Positions 8,399-18,760 are shown, counted from the stretch's first letter. The stretch is 64,000 nt of DNA from Pseudomonas sp. UBA1879 (GCF_002338065.1 NZ_DDHJ01000001.1:327962-391961), one strand, 5' to 3'. The notes: generated from the sequence alone by a model not told the origin. Translations and numbers: made by a program.

Positions 8399-10012
8399 TT
8401 ACTCAACAATGCCCAACACGCTCCTGGCCAACGCTTCGGCAATACGAATCCCGTCGACCCCGGCCGACAAGATCCCCCCGGCATAGCCCGCGCCTTCGCC
8501 CGCTGGAAACAGGCCTTTCACGTTAAGGCTTTGCATGTCCGCGCCACGGGTAATGCGCAGCGGCGACGAGGTGCGGGTTTCGATGCCGGTCAACACGGCG
8601 TCATGCTGCGAGAAGCCTCTGATTTGCTTGTCGAACGCGGGCAGAGCCTCACGGATGGCTTCAATGGCGAAGGCGGGCAGGGCGTCCGCCAGGTCGGTAA
8701 GTTTTATGCCAGGCTTGTAGGAAGGCTCCACTTCGCCCAACTGAGTCGACGCCTTGCCAGCGATGAAATCGCCGACCAATTGCGCCGGGGCTTCATAGTT
8801 TTCGCCACCCATGAGGTAGGCGTGGGATTCCAGCCGCTCCTGCAGTTCGATGCCGGCCAACGGGCTCCCCGGGTAATCTTCGTCCGGAGTGATGCCGACG
8901 ACGATGCCCGAGTTGGCATTGCGCTCGTTACGCGAATATTGGCTCATGCCGTTGGTGACGACGCGGTTCGGCTCAGACGTCGCGGCCACCACGGTGCCGC
9001 CCGGGCACATGCAGAAGCTGTAAACCGAACGGCCGTTTTTCGCGTGATGCACCAATTTGTAGTCGGCAGCGCCGAGCTTGGGGTGACCCGCGTATTTGCC
9101 GAGTCGCGCGCGATCGATCAAGCCTTGGGGGTGTTCGATGCGGAAGCCCACCGAAAACGGCTTGGCTTCCATGTAAACGCCACGCCCGTGAAGCATGCGG
9201 AAGGTGTCACGGGCACTGTGACCCAGCGCCAGAATCACGTGTTTCGAGTCGATGCGCTCGCCGTCATTCAAGACGACGCCCTGCAATTGGCCGTTGTCGA
9301 TCAGCAGGTCGGTCACCTTCTGTTCGAAACGCACTTCGCCGCCCAGTGCGATGATCTGCTGGCGCATGTTTTCCACGACGCCGGTCAGCCGGAAGGTGCC
9401 GATGTGCGGCTTGCTGACGTAGAGGATTTCTTCCGGCGCGCCCGCTTTCACGAACTCGTGCAGCACTTTGCGGCCATGGAATTTCGGGTCTTTGATCTGG
9501 CTATAGAGTTTGCCGTCAGAGAACGTCCCCGCGCCGCCCTCGCCAAACTGCACATTGGATTCGGGATTGAGTACGTTCTTGCGCCACAGGCCCCAAGTGT
9601 CCTTGGTGCGCTGACGGACTTCTTTGCCGCGCTCGAGGATGATGGGCTTGAAACCCATTTGCGCCAGCAGCAGCCCGGCGAAAATGCCGCACGGGCCAAA
9701 ACCGACCACCAGCGGCCGTTCCGCCAGATCGGCCGGGGCGTGGCCAACTAACGTGTAGCTGACGTCGGGCGCCGGGGTGAGCCGGCTGTCGTGGCTCAGG
9801 CGCTTGAGCAGCGCGGCCTCGTCGCGCACCTCGAAATCGATGGTGTAGATGAATTGCAATTCGCTGGACTTCTTGCGCGCGTCGTAACTGCGTTTGAACA
9901 GGGTGAAATTCAGCAGCTCGGCACTGTCGATGCCCAGGCGTTGTACGAGCGCGGCGCGCAGGTCTTCATCCGCGTGGTCCAGCGGCAGTTTAAGTTCGGT
10001 GATTCGTAACAT
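8399..10012 (-). CDS. NAD(P)/FAD-dependent dehydrogenase (COG2509 type)
   Basis: A 537-residue flavoprotein. The dinucleotide-binding motif is V-V-G-F-G-P-C-G-I-F-A-G at about 103-114, followed by I-L-E-R-G. Later L-A-L-G-H-S-A-R-D-T and a C-terminal G-E-G-A-G-Y-A-G-G-I match the large uncharacterised FAD-dependent dehydrogenase family related to HI0933/BaiN-like proteins. The first 90 residues form a separate N-terminal domain typical of this family. Substrate unknown. It stands alone between two REP pairs. Confidence 0.85.
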   Translation of the reverse strand: MLRITELKLPLDHADEDLRAALVQRLGIDSAELLNFTLFKRSYDARKKSSELQFIYTIDFEVRDEAALLKRLSHDSRLTPAPDVSYTLVGHAPADLAERPLVVGFGPCGIFAGLLLAQMGFKPIILERGKEVRQRTKDTWGLWRKNVLNPESNVQFGEGGAGTFSDGKLYSQIKDPKFHGRKVLHEFVKAGAPEEILYVSKPHIGTFRLTGVVENMRQQIIALGGEVRFEQKVTDLLIDNGQLQGVVLNDGERIDSKHVILALGHSARDTFRMLHGRGVYMEAKPFSVGFRIEHPQGLIDRARLGKYAGHPKLGAADYKLVHHAKNGRSVYSFCMCPGGTVVAATSEPNRVVTNGMSQYSRNERNANSGIVVGITPDEDYPGSPLAGIELQERLESHAYLMGGENYEAPAQLVGDFIAGKASTQLGEVEPSYKPGIKLTDLADALPAFAIEAIREALPAFDKQIRGFSQHDAVLTGIETRTSSPLRITRGADMQSLNVKGLFPAGEGAGYAGGILSAGVDGIRIAEALARSVLGIVE

Positions 10013-10089
10013 TGAAAGATCCGGTTTCGGGCCGCAGGATCGGCCCGGCAGCGCTACAAGAACCGGCGATTATAAAACACATTGTCCTT

Positions 10090-10178
10090 TGTAGGAGTGA
10101 GCTTGCTCGCGATTGCGGTGTTTCACCTGCATGACCGCTGCCTGATGCATCGCGATCGCGAGCAAGCTCACTCCTACA
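10090..10178. repeat. perfect REP pair, family C (TGTAGGAGTGAGCTTGCTCGCGAT)
   Basis: A 24-base arm at 10090-10113 has its exact reverse complement at 10155-10178, separated by 41 bases. Each arm also contains its own small palindrome (gagcttgctc). This is the best-preserved REPIN in the window. Confidence 0.85.
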
Positions 10179-10199
10179 GGGTTGGAGATTTATGGGGCG

Positions 10200-10880
10200 T
10201 CAGTCGTTGCGCAGGGCGCCGAAATACGCACACCCACGACGCACTTGGCCATTGACCCGCAATTCGGCCGTCAGGTGCTGCACCGAACCGTTGGCGGGAT
10301 CGACGCAGCGCTTGGGCGCGACGTACAGCTCCACGTGCTGATCGTTGGCGTCAGTGACCAGATTGAAGCGGCCCTCGGGCAATTGCTCTTCCAGGTACGG
10401 CACGGCGAATGGCTCCATGCCATCGCGTTCGAGCACCAGCCCCTTGCCACTGGCATTGAGGCTCCATTTCGGGCCGTTGCCGCTGGCATGAATGGTCAGG
10501 CGTTTGAAGTTGGGGTCTTCGCAGGCGCCGTTCGGGCGCTCAATGCGATACAGCTGGTAGACGTCGGCCTGACCGTCGCTGCCTTGCGCACGGCTCGCCA
10601 CGAAGTTGCCGCGCACATCGGCGAAGGCTTTGCCGCTCTTGTCCACCACCGAAGCGGCCTCCTGCAACACGCCGGTATTGCCTTTGTCCGTGACCGCATA
10701 GCGACGCTGTTCATTGCAGGGCTCGAAGAACAGCTTGCCGTTGTCGCCGCTGAGCGTGCCCTGCATGCGGATCATGCCAGCGGTGGAAACCGAGGTTTGC
10801 GCGGTGTGCGAGGGCAGTAACTGACAGCCTGCAAACACCGGCAGGAGGGCGAACATCAGAACGGAACGAGCAGCGAACAT
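10200..10880 (-). CDS. COG3650-like lipoprotein
   Basis: A 226-residue lipoprotein. From the ATG at 10880 the signal M-F-A-A-R-S...V-F-A-G-C has a clear lipobox. The start at 10880 is preferred to the upstream ATG at 10898 because GGAG lies eight bases before it. The C-terminal domain (C-V-D-P-A-N-G-S, then R-R-G-C-A-Y-F-G) is typical of Pseudomonas COG3650 proteins, and the middle part has an NlpE/META-like look. No enzymatic function is evident; a role in envelope homeostasis is only an inference. Confidence 0.75.
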   Translation of the reverse strand: MFAARSVLMFALLPVFAGCQLLPSHTAQTSVSTAGMIRMQGTLSGDNGKLFFEPCNEQRRYAVTDKGNTGVLQEAASVVDKSGKAFADVRGNFVASRAQGSDGQADVYQLYRIERPNGACEDPNFKRLTIHASGNGPKWSLNASGKGLVLERDGMEPFAVPYLEEQLPEGRFNLVTDANDQHVELYVAPKRCVDPANGSVQHLTAELRVNGQVRRGCAYFGALRND

Positions 10881-10942
10881 GGGGCGGTCTCCAGACAAGT
10901 GCCGCCACGTTACTCAGGCTGCTCGCGCATCACAAGAGGCGA

Positions 10943-11542
10943 TCAGCCGACGTGATAGGTCTGGCCGGTCTGCAGGCCCTCAACGCTTTTCGCGTAGGCC
11001 AGTGCGACATCAGCACCGGACACCGGCTTGAAACCCCGGAAGTACGGCGCGTAGGCGCCCATGGCCTCGACCAGTACGTTCGGGCTCACCGAATTGACCC
11101 GCATACCCCTTGGCATCTCGATGGCGGCGGCGCAGACGAATGCGTCGATGGCGCCGTTGACCAGGCTGGCCGAGGCGCCGGTGCGGATCGGATCGTGGCT
11201 GGTGATGCCGGTGGTGAAGGTGAACGAGGCGCCGTCGTTGGCGAATTCACGTCCGATCAGCAGCAAGTTGACCTGGCCCATGAGCTTGTCCCGCAGGCCC
11301 AAAGCGAACGAGTCTTCGGTCATCTCGGCCAATGGCGCGAAGGTCACGTTGCCGGCGGCGCAGATCAACGCGTCGAAAGGACCTGTCCGTTCGAACAGTT
11401 TGCGGATCGATGCGCTGTCACTAATATCGACGTGCTCGTCACCGCTGTTTCGGCCGATGCGAACGATCTCGTGGCGTGGCGCCAATTCCTTCTCAATCGC
11501 CGTGCCAATGGTTCCGCCAGCGCCAATCAGTAGAATTTTCAC
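10943..11542 (-). CDS. short-chain dehydrogenase-like protein lacking YxxxK
   Basis: A 199-residue Rossmann protein with the nucleotide-binding G-A-G-G-T-I-G (about 7-13) and the C-A-A-G-N segment typical of SDRs. The region where the catalytic Tyr-x-x-x-Lys should be reads S-A-S-L-V-N-G-A-I-D, so the usual acid/base pair is missing. This is seen in a known compact SDR subgroup. It may therefore bind NADP without classical dehydrogenase chemistry. It is divergent from the LysR gene at 11647, which is its likely regulator. Confidence 0.8.
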   Translation of the reverse strand: MKILLIGAGGTIGTAIEKELAPRHEIVRIGRNSGDEHVDISDSASIRKLFERTGPFDALICAAGNVTFAPLAEMTEDSFALGLRDKLMGQVNLLLIGREFANDGASFTFTTGITSHDPIRTGASASLVNGAIDAFVCAAAIEMPRGMRVNSVSPNVLVEAMGAYAPYFRGFKPVSGADVALAYAKSVEGLQTGQTYHVG

Positions 11543-11646
11543 AGTGCAGTCCTTCCGTTAATGGATCAGGCGCCCAGTGTGAGTTGCCTTTTCCCACCGA
11601 TAAATGGGCTGAATGGCAATCTCGATTTGTCAGAAAGGAAACAATC

Positions 11647-12555
11647 ATGAGCGAAATGGACGATCTGGCGGCGTTTGCCCTGCTGGTCGAAGCCAACAGC
11701 TTCACCTTGGCGGCGCAATGGCTGGACACCAGCACCAGCCAGCTCTCCAAGCGCATCAGCAAGTTGGAGAAGAGTTTCGGCGTGACGCTGCTGCATCGCA
11801 CCACCCGCAGCCTGACGCTGACCTCGGCGGGGGCAATCTTGTTGCCAGAAGCCCGAGCCCTGTTGGCGCAACGGGATCGGGTGCGCGATGCCATGGCCTA
11901 CCTCAGTGAGAGCCTGGTGGGCACGGTGCGGCTGACGGTGCCGGTGTCGTTGGGCGAGACGTTTTTCGAAGGGCTGCTGACCGAGTTCGGTGCGAAGTAC
12001 CCCGATGTGCAGGTCGAACTGGACCTCAATAATCACTTCCGCGACATGCGCCGCGACGGCTTCGATCTGGGGATTCGCTCCAGTGTCGGCATCGACGAGC
12101 GGCTGGTGGCCAAGCCGCTGTTGTCGCTGCAAGAACTGACCTGCGCCAGCCCGGCCTACCTCGAACAGCACGGCACGCCCCAATCCCCTGACGCCCTGCG
12201 CGTGCATCGCTGCCTGTTGAACAGCCACTACGCCGGTCGTGAAGCGTGGGTTTATCACCAGAATCACGAGTTGAACCGGGTGAATGTGCGCGGGACCTTT
12301 GCTAGTAACCACTATGGGCTGTTGAAACGGGCTGCGCTGGTGGGAGCCGGGATTGCCCGGTTGCCGTCGTACATGGTTCACGACGAACTGCGGGACGGGC
12401 GGCTGGAATGGTTGTTGCGCGATTATCAGACGCCGGTGTCGTCGCTGTTCCTGGTGCACCCGTTCGAAGGGCACTTGCCCCGGCGGATTCAAGTGATGGC
12501 GGAGTATCTGACGGAATGGTTCGAGCGAAGTACGGCGGCGTTGGAGAAGCTGTGA
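11647..12555 (+). CDS. LysR-family transcriptional regulator
   Basis: A 302-residue LysR protein (CrgA/DsdC-like subgroup): an N-terminal winged helix (F-T-L-A-A-Q-W-L-D...S-Q-L-S-K-R-I-S-K-L-E, about 18-45) and a C-terminal effector domain. The start at 11647 follows AAAGGAAAC. The 104-base space to the divergent SDR gene is the expected place for its operator. The usual logic would be that it regulates the SDR gene and itself; the effector is unknown. Confidence 0.88.
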   Translation: MSEMDDLAAFALLVEANSFTLAAQWLDTSTSQLSKRISKLEKSFGVTLLHRTTRSLTLTSAGAILLPEARALLAQRDRVRDAMAYLSESLVGTVRLTVPVSLGETFFEGLLTEFGAKYPDVQVELDLNNHFRDMRRDGFDLGIRSSVGIDERLVAKPLLSLQELTCASPAYLEQHGTPQSPDALRVHRCLLNSHYAGREAWVYHQNHELNRVNVRGTFASNHYGLLKRAALVGAGIARLPSYMVHDELRDGRLEWLLRDYQTPVSSLFLVHPFEGHLPRRIQVMAEYLTEWFERSTAALEKL

Positions 12556-12582
12556 AGTGATGGGGTTAGAGCAGAGGCGTGT

Positions 12583-12760
12583 CAGGCGAACCGCTTCGCC
12601 GCCGTCGTACCTCCGGTGTCCCCTACAGGTGATGTATTGGATCGAAGGCTTGTGATACTTGCCGACTATGCCGTGTCGATCACCGTTCTGAGTAACGCCC
12701 TGAATCTCGTGGGAGACGCCGGAGGTACGACGGCAGCGAAAGCGGTGGGTCAGTCGATAC
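12583..12760. repeat. REP pair, family A, widely spaced
   Basis: Left arm at 12586-12628 (accgcttcgccgccgtcgta then cctccgg) and right arm at 12709-12757 (ccggaggtacgacggcagcg then aaagcggt) are inverted, separated by about 80 bases. They fill most of the gap between the LysR gene and braG; I see nothing else in it. Confidence 0.7.
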
Positions 12761-12802
12761 CTCTATGACTGACCCAACACTTTTTGAAGCAAACGCGCTC
12801 TG

Positions 12803-13504
12803 TCACCCGCCCAGATACGCGTCCCGCACTTTCGGATCGACCAGCAATTCAGCGCCCGAGCCCTGCATCACCACGCGACCGTTCTCCAGCACGTAGGCGC
12901 GGTCGGCGATTTTCAGGGCCTGGTTGGCGTTCTGCTCCACCAGGAACACCGTCACGCCTTCACGCCGCAGTTGTTCGACGATCTCGAAAATCTGCTGAAT
13001 GATGATCGGCGCCAGACCCAGCGACGGCTCGTCGAGCAGCAGCATTTTCGGCTTGCTCATCAACGCACGGCCGATGGCGAGCATTTGCTGTTCGCCGCCG
13101 GACATGGTGCCGCCGCGCTGGTTGAAGCGTTCTTTCAGGCGCGGGAACAGTTCCAGGACCTTGTCCATCTGCTCCTGATAATCGCCTTTGTCGGTGAAGA
13201 ACCCGCCCATGGCCAGATTCTCTTCGACGGTCAGGCGGGCAAACACACGACGGCCTTCCGGCACCACCGCGATGCTCTTGCGCATGATCACCGAAGACTC
13301 CAGACCGACCAGCTCTTCGCCCATGTAGCGAATGCTGCCGCTGTGGGCTCGCGGCGAACCGCACAGGGTCATCAGCAACGTGGATTTGCCCGCACCGTTG
13401 GCGCCGATCAAGGTGACAATCTCGCCTTGTTGCACATCGATGCTGACGCCGTGCAGCGCCTGAATCTTGCCGTAGAAGGTGGAAACGTTGTCGAACTGCA
13501 GCAT
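12803..13504 (-). CDS. braG: branched-chain amino acid ABC transporter ATPase BraG/LivF
   Basis: A 233-residue ABC ATPase with Walker A G-A-N-G-A-G-K-S-T (about 34-42), signature M-S-G-G-E-Q-Q-M (about 135), and Walker B L-L-L-D-E-P. Size and sequence match LivF/BraG, the second ATPase of the high-affinity leucine/isoleucine/valine importer. It begins directly after braF (stop and start abut at 13504/13505) and is the last gene of braC-braD-braE-braF-braG on the minus strand. Confidence 0.95.
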   Translation of the reverse strand: MLQFDNVSTFYGKIQALHGVSIDVQQGEIVTLIGANGAGKSTLLMTLCGSPRAHSGSIRYMGEELVGLESSVIMRKSIAVVPEGRRVFARLTVEENLAMGGFFTDKGDYQEQMDKVLELFPRLKERFNQRGGTMSGGEQQMLAIGRALMSKPKMLLLDEPSLGLAPIIIQQIFEIVEQLRREGVTVFLVEQNANQALKIADRAYVLENGRVVMQGSGAELLVDPKVRDAYLGG

Positions 13505-14272
13505 TTACGCTTCCCCCAGGTAGGCTTTGATCACTTCAGGATTGTCACGGATCTGCTCGGGCGTGCCGTCGGCCAGCGGCGTGCCTTGGTTGATCACCAC
13601 GATATGGTCGGAAATGCTCATGACCAGCTTCATGTCGTGCTCGATCAGCAACACCGTCGCGTTGTGTTCGTTGCGCAGCACACCAATCAGCGCTTTCAGG
13701 TCTTCGGTTTCCTTGGGGTTCAGGCCGGCCGCGGGTTCGTCTAGCATCAGAATGCGCGGTCGGGTCATCATGCAGCGGGCGATTTCCAGGCGGCGTTGCT
13801 GACCGTAGGCCAGCGTCCCGGCAGGGCGATTGGCGAAGGCCTTCAGGTCAACGGCTTCGAGCCAGTGCTCGGCGTATTCCATGGCTTCGCGCTCGCTCTT
13901 GCGGTACGCCGGGGTCTTGAACAGGCCAGACAGGAAATTGGTGTTGAGGTGACGATGCTGGGCCACCAGCAGGTTCTCAACGGCCGTCATTTCCTTGAAC
14001 AGGCGCACGTTCTGGAAGGTGCGCACCACGCCTTTGCGGGCGATCTCGTGACCGGCCAGGCCCTGAATCGGCTCGCCGTCGAGCAGGATGGTGCCCGCCG
14101 TTGGCTTGTAGAAGCCGGTCAGGCAGTTGAACACGGTGGTCTTGCCGGCGCCGTTCGGGCCGATCATCGACACGACCTGTTTCTCTTGAACGGTCAGACC
14201 CACGCCATTGACCGCCAACAGGCCGCCAAAGCGCATGCTCAAGCCCGAAGCTTGCAGAAGTGGGCGGCTCAT
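13505..14272 (-). CDS. braF: branched-chain amino acid ABC transporter ATPase BraF/LivG
   Basis: A 255-residue ABC ATPase: Walker A G-P-N-G-A-G-K-T-T, a long linker typical of LivG, signature L-A-Y-G-Q-Q-R-R-L-E-I-A (an alternative to LSGGQ that is normal for LivG), and Walker B I-L-M-L-D-E-P. Its ATG shares ATGA with the braE stop, so the two are translationally coupled. Confidence 0.95.
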   Translation of the reverse strand: MSRPLLQASGLSMRFGGLLAVNGVGLTVQEKQVVSMIGPNGAGKTTVFNCLTGFYKPTAGTILLDGEPIQGLAGHEIARKGVVRTFQNVRLFKEMTAVENLLVAQHRHLNTNFLSGLFKTPAYRKSEREAMEYAEHWLEAVDLKAFANRPAGTLAYGQQRRLEIARCMMTRPRILMLDEPAAGLNPKETEDLKALIGVLRNEHNATVLLIEHDMKLVMSISDHIVVINQGTPLADGTPEQIRDNPEVIKAYLGEA

Positions 14273-15530
14273 CAGCGTTCCCCCTTGAGTTTCATGACGG
14301 GACGCTGCATTGGCAGGAAGCCCTGAGGACGCCAGATCATCATCAGCACCATCAAGGCGCCGAAGCCCAGCATGCGGTACTCGCTGAATTCGCGGAGCAG
14401 TTCAGGCAGCAGGATCATCACGACTGCCGCGAGAATCACGCCCAGTTGCGAACCCATACCGCCCAGCACCACGATGGCGAGGATGATTGCTGATTCCAGG
14501 AAGGTGAACGATTCCGGGGTGATCAGGCCCTGGCGCGCGGCGAAGAAGCTGCCGGCGAAACCGGCGAACGCAGCACCCAACGTAAACGCAGAAAGCTTGA
14601 TCACGGTCGGATTCAGGCCCAACGCACGGCAGGCGATTTCGTCTTCGCGCAGCGCTTCCCACGCACGACCGATCGGCATGCGCAGCAGGCGGTTGATGAC
14701 GAACAGCGCCAACAGCGCCAGCAGCAGGGCGATCAGGTAGAGGAAGATCACCTTGTTGATGGAGTTGTATTCCAGGCCGAAGAACTCGTGGAACGTGCGC
14801 ATGCCTTCCGCAGCCTTGCGCTCGAAACTCAGGCCGAACAGCGACGGTTTTTCGATGTTGCTGATGCCGTTCGGGCCGCCGGTGATGTCGGTCAGGTTGC
14901 GCAGGAACAAGCGAATGATTTCGCCGAAACCCAGCGTCACGATGGCCAGATAGTCGCCGCGCAAGCGCAGCACCGGGAAGCCCAGCAGGAAGCCGAACGT
15001 CGCCGAAGCCAGACCTGCCAGCGGCAGGCAGACCCAGAAACCCAGCCCGAAGTAGTGCTGCAGCAGGGCATAGGTGTAGGCGCCAACGGCGTAGAAGCCG
15101 ACGTAACCCAGGTCCAGCAGACCCGCCAGACCGACCACGATGTTCAGACCGAGGCCCAGCATCACGTAGATCAGGATCAGGGTCGCGATGTCCACTGCAC
15201 CGCGCGAGCCGAAGAACGGCCACACCAGCGCCGCGATCACGATGGCGCCGAGGAACCAGCGTTGGGTCGACGGCAGGGTCATGAAGTTGCTGGCCTTGTC
15301 CGACACCAATTGATGCTGTGGGCGCGAACGCCACATGGCGCTGATCTGCTCGTTGAACAGCACGCGCAGGAACATCAGCAGGGCAGCGGCGAAGATCACC
15401 AGCACGGTGGTGGTGCTGGCACCGACGACGGCAAGATTGACGCCGACGATGTCGAGTTTGAGCCCGAGGATCGGGTAGGCGACAAGCAGCACCAATACAG
15501 CGCTGAACAGGGCCGATTTGAGATTCCTGG

Positions 15531-15534
<4 letters not shown>
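14272..15534 (-). CDS. braE: branched-chain amino acid ABC transporter permease BraE/LivM
   Basis: A 420-residue permease with about ten membrane helices. The first 100 residues are the N-terminal extension seen in Pseudomonas BraE; the remainder carries the LivM permease core with the G-L-N-I-V-V-G-L-A-G-L-L-D-L-G-Y-V segment and the cytoplasmic coupling region around A-L-R-E-D-E-I-A-C-R-A-L-G. It overlaps braD by ATGA at 15531-15534 and braF by one base at 14272. Confidence 0.95.
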
Positions 15535-16460
<926 letters not shown>

Positions 16461-16619
16461 TGCCGCGCTCCTAAAAACCTTGGCGGTGTTTCACTGGTTG
16501 AGTCTTTTTCCCGCTCGCGCGTCGTGATCTACGTCCGCGTTGGGCACGAGCCCAGTGATTCACTGGTGCGGTTTCAAGATGTTCAGGGCATCGGAATTCT
16601 TGTGAAATTCCGCGTCCCA

Positions 16620-16653
16620 GCTAAAACAAAGCCCACTGCGGTTGCAGTGGGCT
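16620..16653 (-). terminator. attenuator-like terminator between braC and braD
   Basis: On the minus strand a perfect 10-bp stem agcccactgc/gcagtgggct with a 4-base loop is followed by TTTGTTTTAG. It lies a few bases after the braC stop codon. Partial termination here would give more binding protein than membrane components, a common design in ABC importer operons. Confidence 0.8.
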
Positions 16654-16676
16654 CCGGGTAAGCATGAAGGTTGTGA

Positions 16677-17804
16677 TTACTTCACAGGGGCTTCAGTCTT
16701 GGTGCCATCTTTGTGCCAGGTGTAAACGACGAATTTGAAGTCTTTCAAGTCACCCTTGGCGTCAAAAGACAGATCGCCGGTAGGGGTCTTGAAGGAACCG
16801 GCGTGGATGGCGGCAGCCACTTTGGCGGTGTCTTCTGATTTGGCGGTCTTGATGGCGTCGGCGATGACTTCAACTGCGGCGTAAGCCGGGAACACGAAAG
16901 GACCGCTCGGGTCTTCTTTCTTCGCCTGGAACGCAGCGACCAGTTCTTTGTTGGCAGGGTCCTGGTCGAAAGATTTCGGCAGGGTGACCAGCAGGCCTTC
17001 GGAAGCGTCCTGAGCGATCTGCGAGATCGAGGCGTTGCCCACGCCTTCCGGACCCATGAAGCCAGCCTTCAGGCCTTTTTCCTGAGCCTGACGCAGAATC
17101 AGACCCAGCTCTGGGTGGTAGCCGCCGTAGTAAACGAAGTCGACGTTGGCTTGCTTCATTTTGGCGATCAGCGACGAGAAGTCCTTGTCGCCGGCGTTGA
17201 TGCCTTCGAACAGGGCGACTTTGACGCCGTCTTTTTCCAGAGTTTGTTTGACGGCAGTGGCGATGCCTTCACCGTACTGCTGTTTGTCGTGGATCACAGC
17301 GACGATCTTCGGCTTGACTTGCTTGGCGATGTATTCGCCGGCTGCCGGGCCTTGGGCGCTGTCCAGACCGATGGTGCGGAAGACCAGCTTGTAGCCACGC
17401 GCGGTGATTTCCGGGCTGGTGGCGGCTGGGGTGATCATGATCACGCCTTCGTCTTCGTAGATGTCGGACGCTGGCTGAGTGGAGCTGGAGCACAGGTGGC
17501 CGACCACGAATTTCACGCCATCGTTGACCACTTTGTTGGCGACTGCGACCGCTTGTTTAGGGTCACAGGCGTCGTCGTATTCCACGGCTTCGAGCTTCTT
17601 GCCATCCACACCGCCTTTGGCGTTGATTTGCTCGATGGCCATCTTGGCACCGCTGAACTGCATGTCGCCGTACTGGGCAACCGCGCCGGTTTTCGGGCCA
17701 GCGATGCCGATCTTGATGGTGTCAGCTGCGAACGAATGGCTGGCGACCCCCGCCAGAACCAGTGCGGCAAACAGCTTGGAAATCTGATTAATACCCTTAG
17801 TCAT
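16677..17804 (-). CDS. braC: branched-chain amino acid binding protein BraC/LivK
   Basis: A 375-residue periplasmic binding protein of the Leu/Ile/Val family. The ATG at 17804 begins a good Sec signal (M-T-K-G-I-N...G-V-A-S-H-S-F-A, cut before A-D-T-I-K-I-G) and has GGAG seven bases upstream; the open frame extends further but without a signal peptide. The G-I-A-G-P-x-T-G start of the mature protein and the V-V-G-H-L-C-S-S-S-T-Q-P-A segment are family hallmarks. In P. aeruginosa BraC also binds Ala and Thr. It is the first gene of the operon. Confidence 0.95.
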   Translation of the reverse strand: MTKGINQISKLFAALVLAGVASHSFAADTIKIGIAGPKTGAVAQYGDMQFSGAKMAIEQINAKGGVDGKKLEAVEYDDACDPKQAVAVANKVVNDGVKFVVGHLCSSSTQPASDIYEDEGVIMITPAATSPEITARGYKLVFRTIGLDSAQGPAAGEYIAKQVKPKIVAVIHDKQQYGEGIATAVKQTLEKDGVKVALFEGINAGDKDFSSLIAKMKQANVDFVYYGGYHPELGLILRQAQEKGLKAGFMGPEGVGNASISQIAQDASEGLLVTLPKSFDQDPANKELVAAFQAKKEDPSGPFVFPAYAAVEVIADAIKTAKSEDTAKVAAAIHAGSFKTPTGDLSFDAKGDLKDFKFVVYTWHKDGTKTEAPVK

Positions 17805-18132
17805 GAATGCTCCACTCTTGCGTTTGTAGTTTTTATAATCCTGACGGCCAAAGCTGCAGGACCGGATTAATGTATCCAGGCCATGCCCCTGCAACTGTAC
17901 CGGAACAGTTTAGAGCGCCGGTCGAGCGCTTGAAAAGCTGGCTGCGGGGTGCAGAACCTGTTGATGTCGCTTAATCGAAAGAAAGATACACAATCAAACC
18001 GAACCCGTCCGCAACGGATCACCTTCTTCATCGGCTTGAAGGAAATTCCCTGCAATCAATTACTTGTATCCGGGTTTGTCCATGGAGAACGCAGCGGTAT
18101 CATTTGCGCCGATTTTCCAAACGGTGAAACCC
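17805..18132. other. divergent intergenic region braC / DUF2288
   Basis: This 328-base gap holds the promoters of braC (leftward) and the DUF2288 gene (rightward). The stretch 17970-18065 is more A/T-rich than its surroundings. I recognise no defined operator; a Lrp-type site would be expected from family knowledge, but I cannot point to one. Confidence 0.5.
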
Positions 18133-18432
18133 ATGACGCAAGAACCTAGCACCCTCTATGCCAAATTGCTTGGCGAAACGGCTTCTATCACTTGGAAAGA
18201 ACTTGAACCGTTCTTTGCCAAGGGTGCCCTGTTGTGGGTCGAGCGTTCTCAGGATTTGATCGCGGTGGCCGAGGCATTTGCCGAAAATGCTGACGTAAAA
18301 GTGGCTGCCTGGCTGGAAAGCGGGGAAGTCAGCAAGCTCTCTGAATCAACGGCTTTGGACCTCTTCACCCGCGATCCGGCGTTGTGGGCGGTCGTGGTAG
18401 CGCCCTGGGTGCTGGTCCAGGAAAGGGCGTGA
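18133..18432 (+). CDS. DUF2288 family protein
   Basis: A 99-residue soluble protein. The sequence, L-Y-A-K-L-L-G-E-T-A-x-I-x-W-K-E-L-E-P-F-F-A-K-G near the start and W-x-V-V-V-x-P-W-V-L-V-Q-E at the end, matches DUF2288, a small family found mainly in Pseudomonas and relatives. Function unknown. The ATG at 18133 (after GGTGA) is preferred over the in-frame ATG at 18064, whose extension shows no family similarity. Its stop codon lies inside its own terminator loop. Confidence 0.8.
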   Translation: MTQEPSTLYAKLLGETASITWKELEPFFAKGALLWVERSQDLIAVAEAFAENADVKVAAWLESGEVSKLSESTALDLFTRDPALWAVVVAPWVLVQERA

Positions 18433-18453
18433 TAGCGTCGTACGCCCTTTTTT
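18422..18453 (+). terminator. rho-independent terminator overlapping the DUF2288 stop
   Basis: A perfect 9-bp stem aaagggcgt/acgcccttt encloses an 11-base loop and is followed by a run of T (18448-18453). The TGA of the gene (18430-18432) is at the stem-loop boundary, so coding sequence forms part of the terminator. Confidence 0.85.
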
Positions 18454-18706
18454 GGTGCGATGACTGATGGCAAAGTGGGTAGGGCGGTAACTTTAAGTGT
18501 GGTGAGGTAGCAGGTTATGGGTTGGCTCGAGAGGGTTACTCTGATGCCTTTCAGGCCTATTCCCCACCAAGGCGGCTCCCACATCTTTTGCAACGTGCCG
18601 CATCCTGATGGACCGAGTTGCCGGCTTTTTGAGCAAGTCCCGAAATTGTGCGGCGAACACCAAGGCTAAAGACCTAGTCCATCAGGCCATGGCGCGTTTG
18701 AGCAGA

Positions 18707-18730
18707 TGTAGGAGCGAGCTTGCTCGCGAT
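18707..18730 (+). repeat. single REP arm, family C
   Basis: tgtaggagcgagcttgctcg then cgat is a complete family C arm without a facing partner. It lies in the 357-base gap 18433-18789, whose other contents are a possible degenerate arm near 18570 (ggcggctcccacat) and the pentamer repeat at 18761. Confidence 0.7.
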
Positions 18731-18760
18731 AGGCCCGACCGGGCATCGAGGTAGCAATCT

